Translations under genes and position numbers: made by a program
Shown here: positions 55,487 to 64,000 of the stretch, in pieces
Position numbering within the stretch: position 1 is the stretch's first letter
How the letters are laid out: every line of letters begins with the position of its first letter
The notes under the pieces: generated by a model
Databases searched by the model: none
Told to the model about the DNA's origin: nothing
Seen by the model: the letters and a program-made list of their open reading frames with translations, nothing else
Assembly (NCBI GenBank): GCA_973895155.1
Contig: OZ316893.1
Span: 7,316,001 to 7,380,000, forward strand
Reading direction: 5' to 3'
Length of the DNA: 64,000 nucleotides
Source: Marsupella aquatica
Taxonomy: Eukaryota; Marchantiophyta

Positions 55487-58400
55487 CACCCTAGGAACAC
55501 CTTAGTATAGTGACAAAACAAGGAAAATATAAACAATTAGGGGCAACCATGGAACCCGGGCCGAGGCCGGAGGTAAGGCTCAGGGTGAAAACCCGATTAG
55601 GGTTAGGGCGCGTTAAGCGTCGGCGGCTAGGAAGGATCAACGGGAAGAAGGACCGGCAGAGGAGAGGGGTAAGGAGCGCTTGCAGGAGATGGTGGCTCAT
55701 TTGCGAGCACGAACTAGGCAGACGACTACGGGAGGCCAACTACTGTCAGCTGCTTAGGCAAGCACTCGGGGAGAGAGTAGATACCGACGATCGACCTAAG
55801 GAGGGTATGAGCAACGTCAATCAAGCGGCACATTTCTGGGGATGCCTGTTCGAACGGGCAACTGAGTACATCAAGACTTACGAGGACGAGGAGTCAGAAA
55901 GGGCAGCTCGAGAACGGCAGGAGCTCGCTCGATTGTGGGAGCTGCAGAAGACGGCTTTCTTAGGAGGCGAACTCATCAAGGACGAGTTCCTATGGACGCC
56001 TACTTCCAATCAACTCGACGATCTTCTGTTTTGCAAAGACAGCATCGTCGGCATCCGAGAGGCCATCAAGAACTGCAACGACATACACTGGGAATTAAAG
56101 GGTAGCACGAAAAGGTGGACCCAGGCAACGGTGCTAGGAGAAACCTCCACGACAGCAGAGATGAAGAGGAAGGGAGCCGTCAACGATGAAGCCACCCCGG
56201 CAAAAAGAACGAGGTCGGCGGCACCAAAGAAGCCAGCCGAGCAGCAGAGCAGGAGGCAGGGAGAAGCTGAAGAGGAGGAGGTCGATCCCATCAAGGCCAT
56301 TCCAACCAGGGATGACACCTGGAAGGGCTGGGCGGCAACCCTACCGGTGGAGGTGCAACTACATTTTGCACGGGAGGAGGATGCATGCTTTACGGCCATG
56401 CAGACCAAGAAGTACCAAGGCTTCATGGCCGGATCCGGCTTGGAGGCCTTTGTAAGATTACCATGGCTGAAGCCGGAGGTACCGGAGTCAGACCTATTAG
56501 AATTCGTGGGGTCATGGGAACCCGAGACCAATTGCACGAGGATATATGGGAAGGATTTCTATCTTACTCCCAAGGTAATTGCCGAAGTGTTTGGCCTGCC
56601 GATAGGCAATAAGACCAAAGTTGATACCAGGAAGACCTTGCCTGACAAGGAGTTCCGGTCGTTCCCCGGGCCATCAACGAAGAATGGCTTCTTCCGGAAC
56701 ACCTGCACCAACCCGCACATAGGAGAGATGATCGACTTCTTGCGGGTGACCATGCATTGTAACTTGCCGAGGGCAGAGATCGGCAAGGCACAGGTCTATC
56801 TGGCAGAAAGGCCAGACCCAAGCCGGGACTACAACGGGTACCTCCTCAACCAATTGAAGAAGATCTTAAAGGAGGAGCAGCAGGTAATCGGCATGGGGAG
56901 CGTGTCGCGGCTTGGCTATCACATGCCGCTGTTGTGCCGGTATGCCAGAGGTCAGACTTTTGCCCCGGTACTTCCCCTGTAGGTAAGGGCACCCGAGGAA
57001 GCTCCAACGCCGAGGCCGTTGGCTGAGAAGCCTCAACCACCTGTTAGTCCTACGATCGAGCAGGTGTTTAGGCCCAGGAAGGAAGACTTGCCGATGCAGC
57101 AACCAGGCATGCAGAGTCTGCTGAAACTACTGGAGAAAGAAAAGAAATCGGCATCGGCAACAACAACGGCAACGGCAACAATGCAGGACACTACTACAGA
57201 GGTAGGCCTACACCGGCTCACAAGAGAAAACCCCTTTGCTGGAGACAAGAAGAGAATCAGGCCGGAATCCAAGCCAGGTGTTCGAATGTACGTGGGAACC
57301 TCAAGCTCTGAATCTGAGGCAGAATTGCCTGAAGCTCCTACCGAGGAAGAGGAGAGGGAGAAGCCGGACGTCCAAGAGGTAGAGGAGGCAGTGGAGGACT
57401 GCAGCCATGATAATTCCGGCTATGGGTCGGACCATCACGTTCCAGGAGTAAGGACCTGTGGCCGGTTTGTCCCCACACTTCCAAGGGTAGTGCGAGGGGA
57501 CCCCAACCAGCAGAGTAGCCCTGAGTCTCCCCCACCAGATGTTGCTCCCCCGAGCTTCGATGGCATAAAACAGACGGTGCAGGAATTTCAGGAGCGAATC
57601 AAGCAGGAGGAAGAGGCCGCCCTGGCTAAGGAAAAGGATTTACCAGGAGGAGATTGGCCGGAGGACATCAGGCGGCTAGCCGAAAAAGGAATCAAACCTC
57701 TAGCCACGATTGAAGAGATCCGCAGGACGGCTTGGGAGCAGAGGCCACGATGGGCGATGCCGATCACTTCTACTTACTCCACCTACGCTAAGAATAGAGC
57801 CATGGAGTATGGTGAGATGTGTGGGGAACTTGCGCTCGGCATCTTTGGAGAGGAGTTGGAGGTAGGACCCTTTTTCCATAGGGAGCAGTTGGAGAAGCAC
57901 CAATTAGAAGAAGCGGTGGCTTTAGAGAGAAGCAAGAAGGACGAGGTCATTCGGCGGCTTAGGAGGATGGAAGCCAAGATTGAAGATCTAAGGGCGGCCA
58001 AGAAAGCCCAAGATGAACTGCGGATTAAACGACATGAGCTGACCATCATGCAGGGGCAGTTGGACACCGCGCAGGCTGATAATCAGAATATCAAGGATAA
58101 ACTGACTCAGACGCAGGAAGAGTTGGCCGACACGATCAAAGAGAGGGAGAAGTGGAAGCAAGAGCTGAAGAATACAGAGGAGGCCCACATAACAGCCAAC
58201 AGCCGGGCCATGGCGGAGACCCAAAGAAAGGAATGGGCGTTGAAAGGGGAGCTCGAGAAAATCCGCGGAGCCCTTGAGCAGAAGGAGGTCGAGTTAGGGA
58301 AATCCTATCAAGGGATTATGGCGCTGCAGCAGGAGCTTGCGTCCCTGACGGCCAGCTTCAAGGCCGACCTAAGGGAGAAGGACGAGATGCTCGAACAGAC

Positions 58401-60069
58401 TTACGCCAAGATGAACCAGATGGAGTCTGTCATCATTGCAGAGCTCGACAAAGAGCTAAGAGCAACCCAGGAGGAGAGGGCTACCTTGAAGAAGGAATTG
58501 GAGGAAGCCCACAGGGAGCAGGAGGAGGCCAAAAACGAGCTGGAGGGGGCACGTAAGGACTTGGATGAAACCCAAGAGGAGTTGGAGGAAATCACGAGGA
58601 AGATGGAGAACCTACAGCGGCGGGCCGACAACCAAACAGAGCGGCTGAAGAAACAAGCCGCAGTATTTAAATGCTTAGCTGCAGCAGGTCCATCTCCCGT
58701 TGGGACAAACCAGTTACCAGGGGTGGTAATTGCCGAAGGACAAGCCGCGTCAACTGCACCAGTGCTGGAAGTAAGTGGGAAGGGGAAGGGACCAGCTGCC
58801 GAGCCACCAACGAAGAAGAAGCGGAAACCTTCAGGGTCAAGGAGTAATACGACTTCACAGGCCGTGGTGATCAAGGAGGTAGACCCAGCACCGACCCCAG
58901 ACAGGGTCACGGCTAAGGATCCAACTACCCTAGGGGAAGGGGAGGCCAAAGCCGTGGGAGTGGCTGAGGCCGAAGCCGTGGGTATTGCCGAGGCCGGTGT
59001 CGAGGCTGAAGCCGAAGGTGGACCCAGTCAGGCCGATGGAGAGTTGACTCGGTCAAGGGCAGGTAATCTGTCAGTAGGCGGGCCAACGGCAGTGGCTGAG
59101 GAGGAAGTGTTGGGGGCGTCCATTGAGGATCCACCACCGGTGTCGTGATGGTGCAAGGGCGCCGTTCCTTTTAGGGAGGGCGGACGTGGAGGGAGGAGGC
59201 GTGAGTGGGCAGGGCGGGCGCGGATCTCCACGTTTAGGATTAGGATCAGAACCAGGAGCGGCCCTGACACTTAGCTTAGTGGGATTGCGGTCCCACTGGT
59301 AGGAGCAACACTTGTGCTCCTGCCTTGCTGTACATAGGTAGATTCGGGCAAGTAGATTACTGTCAGGTAGATTAGGCTTACGATGCAAAGAATGGCGGAT
59401 CCACTACCAGGATAAGTACCTGGGCAGCGGGGAGCTCAGGGCCTCTTCTTTAGCAAGTTTTTAGTTTGCACCAGCCGGGCTGGGATCAAGTAGTACGAGA
59501 AGCTCTCGGTTAGTCATACAGTGACCCTTGTGTATATTCATGTTTCCTCATGCCTAAGAGCTGAATAGAGTTGGCCTCACGGCTTAGTTCGCAGAACTTG
59601 TGTATGAGATGTACTGTTTGTATGGCAAGTGCATGGTATGACTCAGTCAAAATGAGTCATTTTGCTATTTGTGTGTCGCATTAACTTGTGTGAAGAGTGC
59701 CCACATCAACAGAAGGAAGGAAAGTAAGCAGGGGAGTGAGAGTTGGATGTGTCGAGCTGAGAGAGGTCTTAGCGGCTTAACCAAGCCTATTGGGGATCAT
59801 TCCGGCGGCGGAATCCAAACATACCTAACAAGACGGAGGGGAAGACAGGGGAAGACAGGGGAAGGCCTATATTAGGCCGGCTACGTATCTCATGACCCGA
59901 TGAAGGATCTGTCCAGTATATGTGTGTAAAATGTTAATAGTAGTAGTAGAAGGTTAGCAGCGTCCCATGCCGCTAAGCCGCGGAAACGGCCTCGCCAAGC
60001 ACAAAACCTGCGGGAATCGGCTTGAGCTGGGGGGTTTCTTGGGTTTATGGAGCCATGGGACGCACCACA
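55487..60069 (+). repeat. 3' LTR, short form
   Basis: About 4.58 kb, near-identical to 44648-49214 and ending at the same CACCACA. It is followed by AGGATCC of the flank. Contains ORF A with one stop. Confidence 0.9.
55549..59148 (+). pseudogene. ORF A, 3' LTR copy, one nonsense change
   Basis: Same frame and length as 44694-48293. CAG at 46125-46127 in the 5' LTR is TAG at 56980-56982 here, stopping the protein at about residue 477, just after the globular region. The rest is open to TGA at 59148. Eleven other amino-acid differences were counted against the 5' copy. This is the copy that would sit 3' of pol in genomic RNA. Confidence 0.9.
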
Positions 60070-60810
60070 AGGATCCTTTTTAATCGACAATTGCTTTTAC
60101 ATCGGAAGAATCGTTCAGGCGTTTTTAAGTTGAATTCTGATTCAGCATCTCTCTCCCTTTTCCTAAATTGAGCTCATTAGATAGAATTTAGCTTAGTTAA
60201 ACTAGTTTAGCCATCATTAGGAATTTTAGCTTAGGGAAGTAGTTAGAACTACTCACCTCTTCAGATCTTCAATCAATAGTTAGTTTTTAGGTAGTTAAGT
60301 AATCTTTTCAGATCTCTTTGATCTGTGAGGGAGTATTACAATTGAACTCCCAGGCAAAATTGCCTTGTCATTTTCTCTGGAAACGATTTGTGACCAGTAT
60401 GGGTCTTTTCCTCATGCCAGGTTGGGCTTAGGAGGAAGAATCGCAGAAATGAGAAAATGCACCACCCAAATTCTACTGTTATTCATGATTTCCTCGTGCA
60501 TTTCTTGCAAACCTTGGAATGAATGAATACATTTTGAGAAAACATTTCTTTGGTTTTGTATGGAAAAATATGAGTAAAGTTCTGAAATCTAGAGTTTAGA
60601 GAATTGTAGTGAAATCCCTAATGTAAAGCCGATCTTTGTTGAGTATAAGGAATTTAGGAATGGAACGAAAATCAAACTTCTATTGAGAAGGAGCGATAGT
60701 CTGAGAGTTTCCATATTAAAACGATTGATCATAAATATTTTGAGTGATACCTAGTAGTTGTGTAAGGAAAGAGACTCCTAAAGATCTCAAAGTCCTTAAT
60801 ACCATCATAA
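60070..60810. other. AT-rich flank, no gene seen
   Basis: 740 bp between the LTR end and the SET frame with no long frames. It may hold upstream exons or introns of the SET-domain gene. Confidence 0.4.
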
Positions 60811-61401
60811 GTTGATTTCCTTTATTCCTTACGGGAACGAATTCGAGTTTCTAAGATATGTTTTATAAAAGTTTCATCTAAAACACTTACCACAACCTAT
60901 GGTGAGGAGATAGAAGTTTGGGGAATACGTTGGGTTGTCAAGAGTTCGACCCTAGGGGAGAGGCATGGGTATGGGATTTTCTCTTGTCAAGACATTATTG
61001 TGGATGATATGGGTGGAAAAGGGCGCTCTTCGGATGGACCAACGTTGTTCCCGTATGGTGGACCCATTTACAAGAGGAGACATTGGAACATGATCCTTGT
61101 TCAACACCCTGAGTGGAAAACTTATGCATTGGACATGGATACTTTTGATGGTTGCACCAGAAAGTATTGTGACCAGCGTATAATTGATGGTGATCCCATC
61201 CGTAGTGGGAATATTGCCGGTTTCATCAACAGTACTGTGGGGACCCGGTCTAAGCGTAGGAAAAGCTGTGAATGGGTTTTTGTTGATGGTCCCCCTCCAG
61301 CCCCTTATGGGCAGAGATATCATCATGACCATTGTCTAGTTGTAGCTAATAGGACCATTTTGGCTGGAGAGGAGTTGTTTACACATTATGAATGGGATTA
61401 G
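60811..61401 (+). CDS. SET-domain protein, terminal exon
   Basis: The frame is open from 60811 to TAG 61399-61401. There is no in-frame ATG before 61009, so an upstream exon is likely. SET features in order: WVVKSSTLGERHGYGIFS (start of a SET fold), LFPYGGPIYKRRHW (the YxGE-like strand), SGNIAGFINSTVG in the place of GN.aRFiNHS, and TILAGEELFTHYEWD in the place of aGeELtydY. The family transfers methyl groups to protein lysines, usually histones. The NHS motif reads NST here, so the substrate/cofactor pseudoknot lacks its usual His and activity is uncertain. It lies 150 bp upstream of the TNP2 frame on the same strand, suggesting cargo of, or a gene native to, the CACTA element. Confidence 0.6.
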   Translation, partial: VDFLYSLRERIRVSKICFIKVSSKTLTTTYGEEIEVWGIRWVVKSSTLGERHGYGIFSCQDIIVDDMGGKGRSSDGPTLFPYGGPIYKRRHWNMILVQHPEWKTYALDMDTFDGCTRKYCDQRIIDGDPIRSGNIAGFINSTVGTRSKRRKSCEWVFVDGPPPAPYGQRYHHDHCLVVANRTILAGEELFTHYEWD

Positions 61402-61551
61402 GATTACTTTAGGGACATGTATTATACGTTCATCGTATGTGAACGTATGTTTTGTAATGACATGTTCTTTTTATATTGTTAATAATATGTTTCGAGCACT
61501 ACTATATTTGGAGTTAATTTCATTGTGAATACTTTATTGTATTGTCTATAG

Positions 61552-64000
61552 AATGTGCGGCCTAGTCAAGATATGTTGCCAAGGAGGTTGAGAGCTACAT
61601 ATCAAGAAATGGGCTTGCCACAAGACGGGGAAACATCATCAGCAGATTCCTCATCAAGTGACAATGATAATGACAGTCTAGATGAAGGGGCACCTCGGAT
61701 AGATTATGAGGTCATGCAAGACCAAGAGTCAGCCATGGATGACTTCATGACAGATTGGTTTGGTGTAGACACTGGTGGTGAAGGAGGTGTCCCACCCAAT
61801 GAAGGAGATCCTCCACCAAATGTTGCACATGATCCAAGGCCTCAACGTACACCTGAAGGACAAAAACAATGGGAAGAAGCTGAGGCACATGCTAGAACAC
61901 CTATTTATGGGGGTGCTCGTTTGAATAGACTATCTGCCATCTTGGCATTGATGAATCTTCAGGCAAAACACAAGGCAAGCAATGCGCTATTATCGGATTT
62001 GTTTGCAATTTGCCATGATGTCTTGTTACCCAGTGAAAATGTGTTGCCAGGAACTTGGAAGGAGGCAAAGAGGGTTCTATCATCCATTGGCATGGAATAT
62101 CATATCATTCATGTTTGTGTGAATGACTGCATTCTCTATAATGTCAGCGCAACTGAGTGTCCAATTTGTCAAGAGCCTCGATATGAAACCAACATGTTGA
62201 CCTCAAAGGTGCCTAGAAAAGTTGTTCGTTGGTTTCCTATTATTCCTCGATTGTTGCACATGTACCGATGTTCTGACTTGGCAAAATTGATGGTATGGCA
62301 TAAGACACATCGATCAGAGGCCGGTGTCATGCGGTTGCCAGTTGATTTCCCTGCTCACAAGCATGTGGAGTCACAATGGCCAGAGTTTGCACGTGACCCT
62401 CGTCATGTGAGGTTGGGGTTGGCATCAGATGGGGTGAGCCCACACTCCCTTGGAGGGAAAGGGCGCCCTACTTCGGTTTGGCCGGTGGTTGTTATGAATT
62501 ACAACCTTCCCCCATGGTTGTCCATGAAAAATGGATTCTTATTGCTATCATTGATTATCCCAGGTCCATCTAAGGTAAAAAACATGGACACCTACTTGGC
62601 GCTCTTGGTTGGGGAACTCCATAAATTATGGGGGGGTGTATGGGCATATGATGGTCGGACAACTACAAGAGGGTTACCACGTGTCTTCCAATTGAAGGGA
62701 ATCATTATGTGGACCATGCATGACTATCCAGGTGAGTGGTATGGATTTGTATTTTTTTCATGTATTGGAGATCAAGTTTGTTTGGAAGGAAGTCCCTCTT
62801 TAATTCTATGTACATGAACTTTTCAATTCCTTTGACTCTAATTGAGAATGTTATTTTGTGAGCAGGGTTTGGGTTTGTTTCTGGGTTCCAAACTCAAGGG
62901 TACAAGGCATGCTCCACTTGTGGTCCAAGCCTTCACGATATGGCCAAGTACTCAAAATGGCTGCACAAGATAATCTACCTTGGTCATACCAAGTTTCTTC
63001 CACTTGGGCATCACATGAGGTCTGACCCCCTTTTGTTTTCAGACTTTGACATGATCAATGGTGATGAGCGTGAGATACCTGACCGCACAACATTTTTGTA
63101 TTGGAAATCCATAGGTGATAGGGTGGCAGACCCTGAAGATGCCATGGGATTTGATGGTAGTGGATTGACAAGGTGGAGTATACTGGCCACTTTGCCCTAT
63201 TGGCCTGAGTTGAAGATTCATCACTTGTTAGACCCCATGCATATAGAGGGAAATGTTGGGAAGGCTTTGATCAAGCACTTTTATGGGGAAAAGAATATTA
63301 ATTTTAGGGAGGCATGCCAGGATCTAGAACGACATCCGATCCAGATGTATGGATAATAGTTGATGAATCCACAGGGATGGAACATCGTCCTTCAGCTCCA
63401 TGGGTTTTGAGTGTTGGTGAAAGAAGAGAGTTTTGACAACGCATAGGGCAGATGCGGTTTCCTACAGGCTATGGTGCCAATCTACGTAAGGCTTTTGGGA
63501 TGGAGGACAGTCATAAATGGCCAATGTATCTCAAGACACATGACTATCATCGTTTACTACAACATATACTTCCTGTGGCAATCATAGGTTTGGGGAGTGA
63601 AGAAGTGCAAGACGCCCTTTGGTCACTGGGCACTTTGTTGAGATGGATATGCTCAAAGGAAATATATGAAGAAGAGATACCACGGATGGAGGTATTGGCA
63701 GCAGAGGTGGTATGCAAGTTGGAGAAGGCCCTCCCTCCTTCCTTCTTTGATTGTCAGGTGCATCTTCTCGTTCATCTTGTGAGGGAGGTTGCCATTGCCG
63801 GTCCGGTGCATTGTAGGTGGATGTATTGGCTGGAAAGGTATATGGCCATGTTAAAGGCTTATGTACGGAACCGTGCACGAGTGGAGGGGAGCATGGCAAC
63901 TGGATACTTGGCAGTTGAGAGTATGTTTTATTGTAGTAACATCTTAGCTACCATTGATCCTAGTTGTCCACACACTTGGATGGAAGAGAGGGAAGTGGAG
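61552..64000 (+). pseudogene. CACTA TNP2-type transposase (Transposase_21), cut by window end
   Basis: Exon 1 starts after acceptor-like TTGTCTATAG (61551); first in-frame ATG 61573. It has an acidic Ser/Asp region, then PICQEPRYET, VRWFPIIPRLLHMYR, LGLASDGVSPHS, VWPVVVMNYNLPPWL, IPGPSKVKNMDTYLALLVGE and WTMHDYPG, the catalytic core of TNP2. A 134-nt phase-1 intron (62732-62865) joins to GFGFVSGFQTQGYKACSTCG. Exon 2 continues with FLPLGHHMR and LLDPMHIEGNVGKAL. A frame change at about 63335, then a TGA at 63434. The rest is open to 64000 with PPSFFDCQVHLLVHLVREVA and CRWMYWLERYMAMLK, the DUF4218 region. The enzyme cuts and joins CACTA ends. Disabled unless the frame change is an assembly error. 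Confidence 0.85.

Larger units (their letters stand above)
44648..60069 (+). mobile_element. Near-complete Ty3/gypsy-type element with ORF-bearing LTRs
   Basis: Two direct repeats at a constant offset of 10,855 bp (44648-49214 and 55503-60069) flank PBS, gag-protease, RT, RNase H, integrase and a purine tract. RT before integrase places it in Ty3/gypsy; no chromodomain and a GPF motif point to the non-chromovirus (OTA) group. The 5' LTR lacks the first roughly 16 bases, and no target duplication is found, because the left side is a recombination junction with copy 2. LTR identity is very high: eleven amino-acid changes and one stop across ORF A by my count. Insertion was therefore recent. Coding lesions: stops at 49755, 53219, 55161 and 56980, and a 5-bp deletion near 53813; not autonomous as sequenced. 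Confidence 0.9.

Noticed and set aside
60070-60075. Target-site duplication of the plus-strand element
   Set aside because: The bases after the 3' LTR (AGGAT) do not match those before the 5' LTR; the left side is a recombination junction.
1-64000. tRNA, rRNA or conserved non-coding RNA genes
   Set aside because: No tRNA A/B-box pair with a foldable cloverleaf and no rRNA-like stretch was seen by eye; a covariance-model search would settle it.

Overview
The window looks like a land-plant nuclear genome. It has spliceosomal introns with plant-like sizes, Ty3/gypsy retrotransposons without a chromodomain, CACTA (En/Spm) transposons carrying TNP2-type transposase, a LINE remnant, and degenerate TTTAGGG-type repeats. 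I cannot name the species. Nearly everything recognisable is mobile-element sequence. No tRNA, rRNA or ordinary housekeeping gene was found.

Layout. 1-4.9 kb: a decayed or intron-split gene that reads, in order, a ParB-like segment, a DNA methyltransferase-like domain of beta-class order, and an FCP1-like HAD phosphatase domain; the last two are joined by two introns whose phases agree. 6.4-17.7 kb: 3' end of an LTR retrotransposon with a very long LTR that contains two long reading frames (here ORF A, broken; and ORF B, intact with a TATA box). It is itself hit by a 203-bp MITE and a 2.2-kb solo LTR-like insertion. 17.9-18.5 kb: LINE 3' end. 20.1-23.6 kb: decayed transposase-like gene of a family I cannot place. 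27.0-27.8 kb: unknown nuclear-looking ORF on the minus strand. 28.0-33.6 kb: CACTA-like element with a TNPA-like gene (minus), a telomere-like 143-bp tandem array and a TNP2-type 5' exon (plus). 33.6-36.1 kb: second, non-autonomous CACTA-like element. 38.1-44.6 kb: minus-strand truncated copy of the large LTR retrotransposon. 44.6-60.1 kb: almost complete plus-strand copy with 4.6-kb LTRs. 60.8-64.0 kb: SET-domain frame directly upstream of a CACTA TNP2 transposase that runs off the window.

The main novelty is the LTR retrotransposon family. In the 44.6-60.1 kb copy the arrangement is LTR, PBS, gag-protease, RT-RNase H-integrase, purine tract, LTR, and each LTR carries the same roughly 1,199-codon ORF A (globular plant-mobile-domain-like region, long coiled coil, nuclear localisation motifs). 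The older 6.5-17.7 kb copy has a longer LTR form that also holds an 880-codon ORF B just downstream of a strong TATA box. Inferred model: in genomic RNA, ORF B would lie 5' of gag and ORF A 3' of pol, both stored in the LTRs.

Most premature stops in the elements are explained by C-to-T changes at CG or CHG sites (CGA to TGA, CAG to TAG), as expected from cytosine methylation of silenced transposons. Three of these can be checked against sister copies inside the window.
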